From Daphnia pulex (taxonomy: Eukaryota; Arthropoda; Branchiopoda; Diplostraca; Daphniidae), in the NCBI RefSeq assembly GCF_021134715.1, contig NC_060024.1, forward strand, positions 5,766,001 through 5,830,000: a DNA stretch of 64,000 nucleotides, read 5' to 3'. The number at the start of each line of letters is the position of its first letter. Position 1 is the stretch's first letter. Below the pieces are notes generated by a model that saw only the letters and a program-made list of their open reading frames with translations, was not told the origin of the DNA and did no database searches. A program made the translations under genes and the position numbers. Positions 21,261 through 33,040 of this stretch are shown here, one piece after another.

Positions 21261-21800
21261 AGAGTTGATAGAAAATCTGGAAGTGAAAAAAACAACTTCA
21301 ATTAATTTGAAATGACGATATAAATTGTTTTACAAGTTTAAACAAATTTCTTGTTACACGATATGTTAATTCAATGTCCTATACACTATTTAAAGTTTTT
21401 AAAATTAATAAAATCTATTAAGACATTCATGAAGCAAAAGAAATTGAAATAAGAGCTGATAGAAAATATTCCAGGAAGTGAAAGCACAATTTCAATTAAT
21501 TTTAAATGACGATATAAATTGTTTTACAAGTTTAAACAAATTTCTTGTTGCACGATATGTTAATTCGATGTCCAATACACTATTTAAAGTCTTTAAAATT
21601 AATGAATCTATTAAGACATTCATGAAGCAAAAGAAATAGAAATAAGAGCTGATAGAAAATCTTCCAGGAAGTGAAAACACAACTCCAATAATTTTGAAAT
21701 GACGATATAAATTGTTTTACATGTTCAAACAAATTTCTTGTTACACGATATGTTAATTTGATGTCCAATACACTATTTAAAGTCTTTAAAATTAACAAGA
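21260..21800. repeat. 193-bp tandem repeat, array 1 (about 2.8 units)
   Basis: Units share GACGATATAAATTGTTTTAC, TTACACGATATGTTAATTC and AAGACATTCATGAAG landmarks with a spacing of 193 bases (for example 21421 and 21614). The units are 90% or more alike by eye. The array starts inside the integrase of element B. Confidence 0.9.
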
Positions 21801-23020
21801 TTCCTTCGGTAATGTCCTTCGGGAATTTTTTTAAACGTTAAAGAGACAGAAAATCAAGGTTAAATATTAGGAAGTAAATAGTATACATACTATTATGTTT
21901 GGAAAATTCTGTTTCCCTTTATTCTCTTAAATGATTTGATTCTTATTAACTAATTGACTAATAATCTGTCAATATTATGAGTGGTGCAACTTCATGTTTA
22001 GATTAAGTTAAAGTAACACTTATTACTATAGTAACAATACAATTATATCATGCGGTCACATGTTGCATTACATGAGTCTTGGCTAATAGATAGCGAGCAA
22101 CCATCATACCCATTTTTTCCCTTCCTATAATACAACTATGATGGTCTAGTGGTCATCAACCCAGGCTGCCATTCGCATGGTTCGAGGTTCGAATCTCGAT
22201 CAAGTCGGAAAGGAAAACTTAGTTTGTAATTTTTGAAAAATTCCTCTTAATAAGCTTTCGGAGGTAAATGGAAGTGGAAGATCGGTGGTAACTCTTCACG
22301 ATCGCAAGAAGATCTTGATGACCGAGGAGAGGACAGAGGAAGAAGGGACAGATTACCCAGAGTTTCAAAATGAATATAATCTAACATTTTTAAAATGTTT
22401 CTCAACTTCTTGGTTGATGACTAACTGTTAAAAAAGGAGGCATAGAAATTTTACTTGGACAACCAAATTTATTAAAATCAAATCAAGATAAAAAATAGTA
22501 AAAAAAAGAGGTAATAATAAAACAAAAAGGGTTAAAAAAATAAGAGTGGGAAAATACAAAGTAAAAAGAAGAATAAAGACGAAATCGAAATCGAACATAA
22601 AAACCAAATCAAATAATTAATACTCTCCACTCCCATAGCAGAAAACTTGTCTTGCTAGGAAAGGTCCAATTTTTTTTTTCTTTTTGTTTACACTGCTGAG
22701 GATGCACTGACAATTGGAAGGTTACGCAAAAAAAAGCGAATTCACTAACTAGGATTCGGCAACCAGCTAGGTAACAAATACGCAAATTAAATTTCTAAAA
22801 CAGCAATAAAAACAAATGAAAACCCCGTTACGCAATGTATCAAATTTTGACAGAATTATGTAAAAAATTTGGTGACGATTGGTCATTCAGGGAAGAAACG
22901 TATAAAGGATTACAAAATGGACATTAAACCCTCTGAATTTCACTACTAGCTACTACTACTCTACCCCCTATACCCCACACCCTATATTGTTAAGGACCTT
23001 CGTACATAAATATACCTCAG
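21801..23020. other. AT-rich spacer between the two arrays
   Basis: No supported gene. It contains the SINE candidate at 22138-22440 and an A-rich stretch around 22440-22620. Near 22955-22985 is a C-rich patch (CTACCCCCTATACCCC). Confidence 0.6.
22138..22440 (+). mobile_element. tRNA-derived SINE candidate
   Basis: A pol III A-box-like TGGTCTAGTGG (22142-22152) and a B box GGTTCGAATC (22186-22195) lie 44 bases apart, with a T-arm stem CGAG/CTCG. The acceptor stem does not close, so it is not a tRNA gene. An unrelated body of about 240 bases follows. Ends and copy number cannot be seen here. Confidence 0.5.
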
Positions 23021-24003
23021 GGATGAATCTATTAAGACATTCATGAAGAAAAAGAAATAGAAATAAGAGTTGATAGAAAATCTTACAGGAAGTGAAAACA
23101 CAACTTCAATGAATTTGAAATGACGATATAAATTGTTTTACAAGTTAAAACAAATTTCTTGTTACACGACATGTTAATTCGATGTCCAATACACTATTTA
23201 AAGTCTTTAAAATTAATAAAATCTATTAAGACATTCATGAAGCAAAATAAATTGAAATAAGAGCTGATAGAAATCTTCCAGGAAGTGAAAACACAACTCC
23301 AATAATTTTGGAATGACGATATAAATTGTTTTACATGTTCAAACAAATTTCTTGTTACACGATATGTTAATTCGATGTCCAATACACTATTTAAAGTCTT
23401 TAAAATTAATGAATTTATTAAGACATTCATGAAGGAAAAGAAATAGAAATAAGAGTTGATAGAAAATCTTTCATGAAGTGAAAACACAACTTCAATGAAT
23501 TTGAAATGACGATATAAATTGTTTTACAAGTTAAAACAAATTTCTTGTTACACGACATGTTAATTCGATGTCCAATACACTATTTAAAGTCTTTAAAATT
23601 AATGAATCTATTAAGACATTCATGAAGCAAAAGAAATAGAAATAAGAGCTGATAGAAAATCTTCCAGGAAGTGAAAACACAACTCCAATAATTTTGAAAT
23701 GACGATATATAAATTGTTTTACATGTTCAAACAAATTTCTTGTTACACGATATGTTAATTCGATGTCCAATACACTATTTAAAGTCTTTAAAATTAATGA
23801 ATCTATTAAGACATTCATGAAGGAAAAGAAAAACAAATAAGAGTTGATAGAAAATCTTCAAGGAAGTGAAAACACAACTTTAATGAATTTGAAATGACGA
23901 TATAAATTGTTTTACAAGTTTAAACAAATTTCTTGTTATACGATATGTTAATTCGATGTCCAATACACTATTTAAAGTCTTTAAAATCAATGAATCTATT
24001 AAG
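23021..24003. repeat. 193-bp tandem repeat, array 2 (about 5 units)
   Basis: Same unit as array 1, in the same orientation, with repeat starts at 23035, 23229, 23421, 23614 and 23809 (periods 192-195). Hydrophobic minus-strand frames across it are repeats of the same translated unit, not genes. It ends sharply at 24003 within an Env-like reading frame. Confidence 0.92.
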
Positions 24004-24130
24004 AGTCGTGCAGTCGCAAACGGTGGCATTCAGGGCCAGAAGTGAGGGCTTGCATAGGCCTAGAAAGCAAAGGATTTGGACCAGCAGCATGATACTGTGG
24101 TATGGTGCAAATAAAAATAGGAAAACATAG
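24003..24130 (-). pseudogene. Env signal-peptide fragment of a third element
   Basis: A hydrophobic leader followed by LALNATVCDCT matches the mature N termini of Env in element C (LNIQICDCS) and B (LNITVSDC). The frame is cut at 24003 by the tandem repeat. Only the leader and the first few residues remain. Confidence 0.5.
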
Positions 24131-24416
24131 GGATACGGTAATGGCAAAGATAACGTGAAAATGGGTAGCATAAAAGAAAACGGACCCGCTTGTTCTTCCA
24201 ATCTTGTTATTTTTCCAGTTGCTCCATATCTTCCCAGGGGTCTGATGGCGGGAAATCCCAATCTTCGGGTGGTGGGGATGGTGTGCGACGGTTGAGTGGG
24301 CCCACATCCAGCATCATCAGTTCTCTGGCCGTCTTTCAATCGTCGTAGTTGACCGCCCTGACCAGCTCGTTCTTAAGTGTGAACGTACGTGATCGTTTGA
24401 ACGATTCCGGCTTTTT

Positions 24417-24957
24417 TTAAAGAACGATCTTGATGTTGCCCCGGGTCGATAGACGATGTTGGCGGCTCCAGGGTGCGTCAAGTAGAAATTTCAGACATCG
24501 GCGTCCAGGCACTCCGCGTAGGATATAGTTCCAGCGGGAGATATAGGTATAGTACCCGTAGTTCTTCTGAACTCGTCGGACCGAATTCCAAATGTCTTTT
24601 ACTTTGTTAAGAAGAGCGATTTTGACCGATCCGTCGGGGTATTTTAACTCCCCGTCGAATGCAATTTTGCCTTGCTGACGGTGCTCCGTCATCTGGGCAG
24701 CAAGCTCTTCGTTCCATGAGGGGTGGGTATGTTGACTTGGTTGAAGATTGGGTAAGAATGTTGGTGTGTTGGTCGTTGGAGTTAGTATTTATACGGTTAT
24801 ATTGTTCTTTTCCGGCCTGTTCCGGCTTCTTCAATTTTTTAGCGTCATAGTCGACTTCCAGTTGGGCCAGCTGTTTTTCATCCGTTCCGTTGGCATAGCG
24901 TACAGGCCTAAGACTGATTCTTTTCCTTAGTTGTTCCAATTTATTACCCGGAATCAA
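24417..24957 (-). CDS. Unrecognised reading frames upstream of the Env fragment
   Basis: Two overlapping minus-strand frames (24957-24607, Lys/Arg and Gln rich; 24692-24417, with KLLDAPWS-like aromatic and basic composition) precede the Env leader at 24003-24130. Their position suggests a remnant of the end of Pol or an accessory gene, but no domain was recognised. Confidence 0.25.
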
Positions 24958-25269
24958 ATTTTCATTGTTGTTGGGGTTTTTTTCATTTTTCGTGTGTGTG
25001 TTGTTGGGTGTTGGGTTGGATTGGGTGGGTTGAGATTATGGTCCACCTGCTCAGTTTGAGCGGGTGGGATGGAAGGGTGAACTGGGTGGGCTGTTTTCCA
25101 CTAGGCCAACGTGGGTTGGCCTATGTGTCCAAGGGATCCAAGCAGACGTTTACACCCTTTGCTCCATCTACGCGCCGGGTACCGGAACAGCAGCTAGAAG
25201 TAAAGAATGTTGAGCCAGACAGATAGAGGACGTAGTGGGAAGTGGGCAGCGGGTGATCCAGGCTGAAAG

Positions 25270-26450
25270 GTAATTGGAGAGTACTGTGAAAGATCTTGAA
25301 GAATCTTACGTAGACAAGAGTATTGAGGCAGTGAAAGAAGGTAGAAAAAAAAAAGCGAAGAAGACAAGTTGGAGAGTATTGCAAAAGATCTTGAAGAATC
25401 TTACGTAGACAAGAATATTGAGGCGGCACAAAAAAGTAGCGAAAAAAGTGAAGGAGACGGGTTGGAAATTACAAGGAACTGTAAGGCGCTTTTCACGGGC
25501 TTGAAAAGGCGCGCTTACTTCGAAGAATAACTCGGATTATTAGGCCGAACTAAGTTAATTGTTTAACACTGCACAGAATACAAAAAGGAGTATAATAGAG
25601 ATCGACTTACAACTGGAGCCACAAGCAGTTGAGGAGTGAGAGGACTAGTCTAACTCTTGGAGGGTGCGGCGGGAGTTTATATACGGATTCTGCGCGGCTA
25701 TTTGGGAGGGGTTGTAGGTATCGATAATTAACGTAGTTCCAATCGCGGGACAAAACTATCCTGTCTTGGAAGAAGTTATTTATGAGGGGACAACATGATT
25801 TTGGCTATTAAAAGGGGAGAGCGAGAAGGGGGCGGGGTTACAGACGATGCATAGTAAACGGTATGTACTCTTGGTCAGCGCTGGGCTGCGCATTACAAAC
25901 GATATTGATCAATCTGACGTAGAATAGAGTATTGACGACGCCCACCAAAGTAGTGAAGAAAATGAAGAAGAGGAAAACGTTGACAACACTGACCAGGAGC
26001 AGTTATTTGTAGATACCGATAGTGATTCAGGTACTGGCATCCTCAGATAAAGTTTTTGAGTCCGAAGGTCTTTAAAGGAACGCCGGAAGATGACTGGCTT
26101 GAGCGTTACGAGTCAACTGGAGCGTACAATCAATGTGGTGATACGAAGCTACGGGCAAATTTAAGCATGCATCTGGATGGATTGGCAAGGAAATGGTTCT
26201 TGTGCTACACACTTCCGACGAAGAGGCGAGACTTACGAACACTACTCAGGTCCTCCTATAGCCCACAAAGGGGGGCGTTGGGTCCTCCCGCGCCAATCAA
26301 CATCGTGTCCCAGCTAGCCGAGACGACGGCAGATTCACTGACACAAGACGAGATAAAGGAGTAACCTATCCTCAGAATGGATTTCACCAAGCTGATCAGA
26401 AAAGAAGTCACTTCGTTCGCGTTCTTCCACTGTAACACCCGCTGAACTGG
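25270..26450 (+). pseudogene. Plus-strand Gag remnant with repeated acidic N terminus
   Basis: The downstream part (26056-26364) has the retrotransposon Gag signature FKGTPEDDWLERYE, LHLDGLA-like MHLDGLARKWFL. Upstream are tandem coding repeats of about 95 bases (KDLEESYVDK at about 25290 and 25385), and a third divergent unit begins after the LTR at 25898 (DIDQSDVE, HQSSEENEEEE). The frame is broken by an A10 run, stops and the inserted LTR. This element has opposite orientation to A, B and C. Confidence 0.6.
25480..25897 (-). repeat. Probably solo LTR of the TGTAAGG family
   Basis: 418 bp homologous to 15728-16134 with the same TG...CA ends and a TATATAAACT on the minus strand. Both flanks are pieces of the same repeated Gag sequence, so it sits inside that gene. 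Flanks end ...GGAAC and begin AACGA, giving at best a 3-bp AAC duplication, so solo status is likely but not proven. Confidence 0.65.
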
Positions 26451-26452
26451 AC

Positions 26453-26731
26453 TTGCTGATGTCAGACGGTGACGTCGACGAATACATCGCCAATCCGGCC
26501 AGCCATCACACGTTGACTCACGATTTCTACGATGAAGTAGCTACATTGGCCAAACTTGTTCGCCGTTTCCAACTACATTCGGGACATTCAACGGCCAGAA
26601 GGTTTGAACGGTCGCACGTATCGCCCGCTCCAACCGGTGGCGACCACGGATCCCATTCCAATTCCCGCTCCGCGTATTACATTGAGTCGTCTGTTGGAAG
26701 AATTCCTCCAAATAATTGGATTTATTGTTAA
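26453..26731 (+). pseudogene. Continuation of the plus-strand Gag remnant
   Basis: A 92-residue frame with LTHDFYDEVATLAKLVRRF follows the Gag signature and is in the same orientation. No zinc knuckle or protease is found after it; the remainder of Pol is absent before the small protein gene at 27107. Confidence 0.35.
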
Positions 26732-27040
26732 TATCGAATTAACTTTTAATTCTACTATATGCGAACATATAATTTTTCTTGGTTTATTTCTGTTTTTCAA
26801 ATGTGTTTTTCGCAAACTTTTCCGTTGATTTTAGTTTGGTTTAAACTACTCAAACTTTCATTTTTTTTTGTCTCCTCCATATTTTTACTCCTCCTCTTTT
26901 TGTCACCTTTCCTTGTAGCCAGTAGTAAAAAACAAAAAATTTGTTTTAATGTAATTAAAAAAAAGAATCACCTTGTCTACACCTTCTTTAAGTTGGCTAC
27001 CGCCCCAAATTCTCTCTTGTGATCTTCTTCGACTATCTAC

Positions 27041-27048
27041 TATAAATA
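27041..27048 (+). promoter_or_regulatory. TATA box upstream of the second GRGR gene copy
   Basis: TATAAATA lies 66 bases before the ATG at 27107, in a block of about 150 bases conserved with the minus-strand copy upstream of 3101. Confidence 0.55.
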
Positions 27049-27106
27049 TCGTTGTAAAATCTTTTCTTTCTTCACTTCGCTACCACCTATTTATACCCTA
27101 TTCATC

Positions 27107-27734
27107 ATGGCCGGACGTGGTCAACTTCTTCTTGGACCTGACTTCGTCCACGACGAAGTGGAACTCACTACGCCACCAGCAGTTGGCGGAGTAATTGAAT
27201 GGCCTCTTCCTAGGACCGAATACCGAAGTTATCCGTCGGATGACTTACAATCTTCACCGTCTCCATCGAACGATACGGAGCCGGAACCTGGGACATCGAC
27301 TTCTTCCACTTCTCCTGACGACCAGACAACACGGGGCGTCAAGCGGCCGTCTACAGCGCGCTTTTCTAAAGTTAAATACAACCGTGTTTGTATTCTCGCC
27401 TCTCCCCTATTCATCGGACGACGACGATGAGCCTTCCCCGGTTCCGATCTCGAAAAATAGGACTCGACCGGTCATGGCTGTGTTCCCCTCCGTGAGACCG
27501 CGGGCTCCACGACCCGTTTCCACCACCGTCCAGACGCCGGAGCAACAGCCTGCCGCCCCTGCCGGTCCAGCAGCTCCCCAGCAAAACACACGTCCGACGC
27601 CCGAAAACAATATGGCCCTTGCACTAGACCATCTCAACTTACTAAAGCAATACATCATCGACCAGGAGGAACTCAAACAGCGATATTTTTCTGATGTTCG
27701 CAGCCTAAACCGTCGTTATGGAGACGACAGATAA
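27107..27734 (+). pseudogene. GRGR-type small accessory protein, second copy, frameshifted
   Basis: Starts MAGRGQLLLGPDF and ends SLNRRYGDD, close to the copy at 2493-3101. The first half is in one frame to about 27375 and the second half in another. Relative to the first copy there are about 19 extra bases near 27371-27395, causing the shift. Downstream is a short 3' region and a simple repeat. Confidence 0.75.
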
Positions 27735-27837
27735 TTGCGAACTTGTAATTCTGTCACATTATTGTATTCTTGTATTCACCTTCTAGTGTTACTCAATATA
27801 TCCTTCCACAAAAAATTAAATACCTTCATTTCAACAA

Positions 27838-27917
27838 AAAAAAAAATAAAATAAAATAAAAGAATGAATGAAAGAAAGAAAGGAAAAATGAAAGAAAGAA
27901 AGAAAGAAAGAAAGACT
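27838..27917 (+). repeat. A-rich and AAAG microsatellite
   Basis: Runs of A, AAAT and then GAAA/AAAG units. It may mark an old poly(A)-like junction, but nothing else supports that. Confidence 0.85.
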
Positions 27918-28239
27918 TTTTTATATATCTCACCGATGGAATTTTCACTTCTTTTCCCTTCGACATCTGAAAAAATCTGCTAATTTTTCACACCTCAATA
28001 TGAAAGATGGCTACAGATTGCCTACGTTTATTTTTTCCCGTATTTCTTTTCTTTTTATGGTCTTCTTATTATTTTTCGCGCCTCCCCGCTCGACTATTTT
28101 CTTCGTGATCAGCTGTCATCAACACCAAACCTTTTATTTTAATATATGTCGCAATATATGTCGATCAACTTCAGCTAAACTAAAAATACTGTTGTAAAAT
28201 CATTTTCCAATCAAAACAAACTCATTCCATTTTTTCATC

Positions 28240-28639
28240 ATGGATGGACGAGCTCGCTATCTTCTGACACCTGATTTCGCTTATAGCGAGACCAACCCAA
28301 ATTTACCACCCGTGGTTGGCCGTACCGTCCGGTGGCCTCTCTTTCGGCCGCAAAATTACGTTTACCCATCAGACAACACGGAAACTCCGCCGATTCCGGC
28401 GGCCTTCACCCACCTCTGTTATTCAACTCAACGGCAGAGTGATGGCGGTAACCCAATCCGAACGACAGCGGATACCATCAAGAATCGCTTCAACCATCAT
28501 CCAGGCACCTTCGGAACAATTGACTGCATCCTATCTGTCCGACGGTAAACCAAAACCGTCTGCGTTCATCGGCGTTAGACTGCCCAGCCCTTGCACTGGA
28601 GCAGCTGACATTGCTTCAACGAATATCAGCCGTCGATGA
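28240..28639 (+). pseudogene. GRGR-type small accessory protein, diverged third copy
   Basis: MDGRARYLLTPDF, PPVVGRTVRWPL and YPSDN align with the other two copies. The frame shifts near 28400-28550, and a C-terminal piece (ALEQLTLLQRISAVDEL in another frame) recalls LALDHLNLLKQ of copy two. A TAAAAATA box is at 28181-28188, 59 bases upstream, followed by the conserved GTTGTAAAATC. Confidence 0.65.
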
Positions 28640-30332
28640 ACTTATAAATCTTTTCTCTTTATCCTTTCAGTAGTTTGATGTACGAAAAATGTGTCCTTAA
28701 TTTTCCACTTCTCTCGACACACTCCTCCCGCTCGTCAAAAGCTGAAAAGCTACTGAATTCGATATTTTCCATCGCACCACTCTGTTTATTTCCTTCGCGC
28801 TCTCATCCACCGATAAATTCGCAAAAATATGTCTAACTCCCCAGACATCTACAATCTCCTTCATCCTCGCTACTGTTTTTCTTCTCCGTATTTAGGAAAA
28901 ACATTTTTTGGGGAAAAGTAATCATCGGGTGTCTCTAATATAGTGTTATAATTAACATTTTCCTTATGATAAAATGTGTTTCTTTTTTTCGCCTTTCGCC
29001 GCCTCTCTCTTCTTGCCTTCCTCTCATTATGTTTTACTTGCTTTTGAGATTTTTTATTTACATGCTTAAAATGCACATTGCTTAAATTTAGCTACATTGT
29101 AGCTAACTTTAAACTGCTAATAGCAATCGTCGTAGATTTCGAACAAAACATAATCTGCCGACCAGTCAAACGTTTTACAAAACAATATCACACAACAAAA
29201 TTCAATTAGTCCGTCAAATAAAAAGACGAACTGATTAAATCTTGTATTGAAATTGTTTTGTAAAAACGTTGCAGCAAGATTAATTGTTGATAACGTCGAA
29301 TAATTAAACAAAGAAATTCTTGGTGCAAATTTTATGTATGGAACTGTTTGCGCTGCAGTGAGCCAAACGACTGAATACAAAATAATCAAGAGGGCGCCTT
29401 ATATAGCCCAACAATTGGTATGCTGACTAATAGGCCTATATGGTGCGTCTCTTTCGTATCTATACAAAAAAGAAAACGATTTCGTTCCAGGAAATCATTG
29501 GTTCTCCATAGGGAAAAGTTGTTTTCTTCATAAGAAAATGTCACCTTTATCCGTGTGATATTTTGCAGCTTTGTAGCTATTATTACGGTTTCACACCTGT
29601 TAGAATTCTGAGTAGGTCTTCAATGACTATTCTGGAAGAAAATCTCGAATTTTCTTTTATACTAATATTATTGTATGCTGGTATACGCACTTTATAGATT
29701 ACTAGACCTTGGGCTACTCCAGCCCAGTTTGCTTCTCATTTTTTTCAGTAGCGTTCAGTAGACAGGATATTGTGATGCTCGATAAGAAATCAATTCGAGT
29801 GTATGTGTTTCTGTGTTTCTTGACCATGCAGCACTCCGGCCTATAGCTGATGGCCTTTAAAATTATTGCGAATTTTTTCCTGCTTTGTGGTGTAAATTTC
29901 GATCCAAATATAATAGAGGTATTTTAATTTTCTTGTTATCTAATCGTCAGCAACAAACCATTGGCAGTCAAAATAAATAGGCCTAGATTGCATGCCTGGT
30001 ATACGCGTGTAGGATTAATTTATTGATTAAAAATATCTGTTGTATATGCCCAATTGCCCATAACCCCGAGAAATAACGTATATTACCTTGCAAATACTAA
30101 ATATAAATTCCCTGCAACATGTATATTTCATATTCCATTATAGTATATTCCATTATTATTTCATATCATCACCCATTCCACATATTACGCAGTTTAATTT
30201 CCCACATTGATGCTTGGACGCTTGCGTAAGAATTGCGTTATTTTAGCTATATGGTTCTATACTATATACTTTCAAGACTGCAAAAGCAGCAGCAGCATAT
30301 TTAATAAAATAGTGTCATTTAATAAAATTAGC
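28640..30332. other. Intergenic region without a supported gene
   Basis: AT-rich. A minus-strand frame of 68 Lys/Arg-rich residues (29076-28870) and a 90-residue frame without ATG (29389-29117) are the only openings. GGCCTATA/TAGGCCTA words occur, as in introns nearby. Confidence 0.6.
29370..29405 (-). promoter_or_regulatory. TATA plus arthropod initiator-like pair
   Basis: On the minus strand TATATAA (29405-29399) is followed by TCAGT (29374-29370), with the A 33 bases downstream of the first T. This is the standard arthropod core-promoter spacing. No convincing coding region with an ATG follows, so the transcript, if any, is unknown. Confidence 0.4.
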
Positions 30333-32271
30333 CTACTGCACGGTCACCTGACCAAGAATATTGAAACGAGTTGACGTTTCTTGAACGCCGTTTGCGTTAG
30401 CGAACAGTATGCGGTAGTTAGGGTTACTCGATATTGAAGAAGAAGCGTCAGGGAGATTCAAAATGACGTCATACGAGCCCACGGCTTGCGCAGATGGAAC
30501 AGTAAATGATAAGCCGACGGATACCAACAGACCTGGATACCAGCTGCGAGGGTCGGCAGTCTGGGCGAAGGTTGTCAACGCCAAGTTCACTTTGTTTCTT
30601 AAAATAACCTAAAATAAAATAAGATAATTAATTTAATTTAATTTGAACAAATTTTCTTGAATAAAAAAAATAATGCTGTATCGGCTAACTTGAACAGGAC
30701 GAGGATTGTAAATCGGTGCTACACCCGTGTTTTTAATGCTGACTGTGGCGCAATAGGTTTGGCCTCTCGTCACCGAAGATGGAAAAGTTCCGTTGATTAA
30801 TTCAAAACGATAACCCATTAAATTGGCAATCTGGTTATAACAGCCGGCAGTCTTCCATCCGTTAATTACCTATTTAACAATTTCAGTGTGTTAGGCTATA
30901 CAAAAAATGCATCAGCTGATCAATAGAAATTTTCAATAGAAAGACTTGATTACCGTGGGGTGGTATTCGACGTTAAGATAACTAAATCGTTGTTTGTTGA
31001 TTTGATTCACGCCACCGGTGCACCCCGTTAGACTGTTTGATTCACAGGATTCTCCTCCAACGATGACGTAACTACCCTCGTTGGTTAGCCAAGTCCTCTG
31101 AGCATCGCTTTCAAATGTCCCTTGGTCTTGAGAAGACGCCATGAAGCAATCGTTATGTATGCCGATCCTTGCGCACATGTTGGATGAGTTAAATGCTTGA
31201 GACGGTGACAGATTGGCTGTACCACAGAATTTCTTAAAATATACAAAAACATTTCGGGTTCTTATTATTCCTTCCGCTTGTATAAATTGGTGCATGTAGT
31301 AATTAATAATTAGCTCAGTTAATGCTTTCTTTATGTCAGAATAAAATAGACCAATAACTTATAGGCCTATACCTGCTTATAAGTTGGAGTTCGAAGTTGG
31401 ACCATCCGGCTGGTTGGAACAGCTTTCATTAGTGCGGACAATATCGTGTTTCGGCTCGTCTGTTGAGCAGCAGTAGGCGCGTACCATGCTCCGCCACTCA
31501 TCGGGGTAGCGTAATTATTTGAGTAATACCATTCACCCCAGGTGCCAATGAATCCTGCTTGAACGGTAGCGATGACATCGCTATTGGCCTAAAATATTGC
31601 ATACACATTAAATTATCTAATAGTCCTCATGTATTACCAGGGGTCTTATTTTCACCTGCAAATATGGTTTTAACTGGTCGATGTGTTTGAGAAGTTGCGT
31701 AAGGGCCGCATCGTTCATGTTGCCCTCCGTCAGAGTGTAGCTGAAGCGAACGATAGCTTTCATGCCAGCAGAACGTAGCGTTTGGAAATCGACCGTCAGT
31801 TTGCTCAAAATCGTTGAACTGATGTTGCTAGTGACAAAATTGTCTAGGACGTAATTGATGTGAACGAGGGTCACATTCTCGCTAGTTCTCCATTGCTGCA
31901 AAGTAGACAGGCTTATCGCCTGATAGTTCGAAAAAAATATCTCGTATCCGTGGTAGAATCCCTTCTCCGGATTGGCCAAGACAAATGTATCTTACAACGG
32001 ATAAAACACAAAATAAAATATTTTTCTATCACATTGGCCTGACAAACTTCATATCAAATAATTACCTTTCATAGATGTGAACGTTTTAGACGTTCCCACG
32101 CAGGCACAAGCAGCTTTACCTGCAATAAATTATTTTGTCTGTGGTTTATACCGTATATTATTAGAAACAGTCTGAATTATTTATACAATTATCCTAGATT
32201 AAACACTTACCAGCTGGAAGAGAAAGTACAACAATATTCATCCAACTAATTGAATGGCCCATTTTTACCAT
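30333..32271 (-). CDS. Secreted DUF4874/DUF4832-like protein (7 exons, 466 aa)
   Basis: Exons on the minus strand: 32271-32211, 32119-32066, 31990-31656, 31588-31373, 31232-30954, 30869-30690, 30608-30333. All junctions are GT-AG, phases agree, and the joined length is 1401 nt. The first exon encodes a signal peptide (MNIVVLSLPA). ANPEKGFYHGYEI, GMKAIVRFSY, GFIGTWGEWYYS, and a C-terminal beta-rich domain (TRGQTYCATVSIKNTG) match the DUF4874 (TIM-barrel glycosidase-like) plus DUF4832 arrangement as I remember it. GEWYY supplies a candidate acidic residue, but the enzyme activity is unknown. A tool-based family search would settle the name. Confidence 0.85.
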
Positions 32272-33040
32272 TTCACCTTACGCTGAATTCAATTTCGAAG
32301 ATTAGACCTGTGCAGGGTGATTTCCTTTGGATCCAACTGTGTAGACGTGAGTGGCCGGTGAGTGGCTCTACTCAGTTCAATGTTCAATGAATATATATAT
32401 AACGCAGTATATTATTAGCTATATGCAGCGCATCTGTTGTAATAAGTTCGTTGCACGAAAGCCAACAAAAGCTGGAGTGAATCACACATCTGTGCTGGGA
32501 AAATGTGGAGTGACAAACAAAAACCTAACTGACGGAAATCGTGACGATCACCATTTCCACATCAGCCACACTTACATTGCCATGTACGTATGTTATTGTC
32601 AGTATGTGTGATGAAAAATATGTATGTGCAGCTGCAACATTATTCAGTGTTTATTGGAAATAATTAATTCTAAGGCTACTATAATCTCCCAATTGTGATG
32701 CATCTGAATTATTAAAGGTAAAAAACTAATTTTTTTATAGTCCGCATATGTGTAATAATTTGCTGTTATTCCGAATATTTTCAAGCATTTTCGTACTGTG
32801 ATGAAACTGATGAAAAGTATATCGCTTCGCAGCGGTAATCATTAATTTTTCTCGAGTTTGTACATAGTCAAGTGTCAAATAGTTACTTTTTAAGCCATAT
32901 AATAGGATACAGCTGCTATTTGTCTTCATAGTGAGAGATGAAGCTTCAACGTCATCTTTCAGACTTTAGTGTATTTCGTAGAAGTGAAAAACAAAATAGA
33001 AACGAATTTTTTAATCTTGCTTTTCTAGCTCCATTTCGAA
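32272..33040. other. Intergenic spacer
   Basis: No gene seen. A TATATATATA stretch (32389-32401) may belong to the promoter of the upstream minus-strand gene. Confidence 0.6.

Noticed and set aside
22138-22212. Possible tRNA-Glu/Asp gene
   Set aside because: A and B boxes are present but acceptor and anticodon stems do not fold; treated as SINE.
23194-23836. Hydrophobic minus-strand frames
   Set aside because: Each is the translation of the same 193-bp tandem repeat.
15728-25897. A single complete element between the two TGTAAGG LTRs
   Set aside because: Flanks do not share a target duplication, the right LTR lies inside a plus-strand Gag, and tandem arrays interrupt the interior.
29117-29389. 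90-residue frame downstream of the TATA-initiator pair
   Set aside because: It begins with TTG, has no ATG at the start and no recognisable domain.
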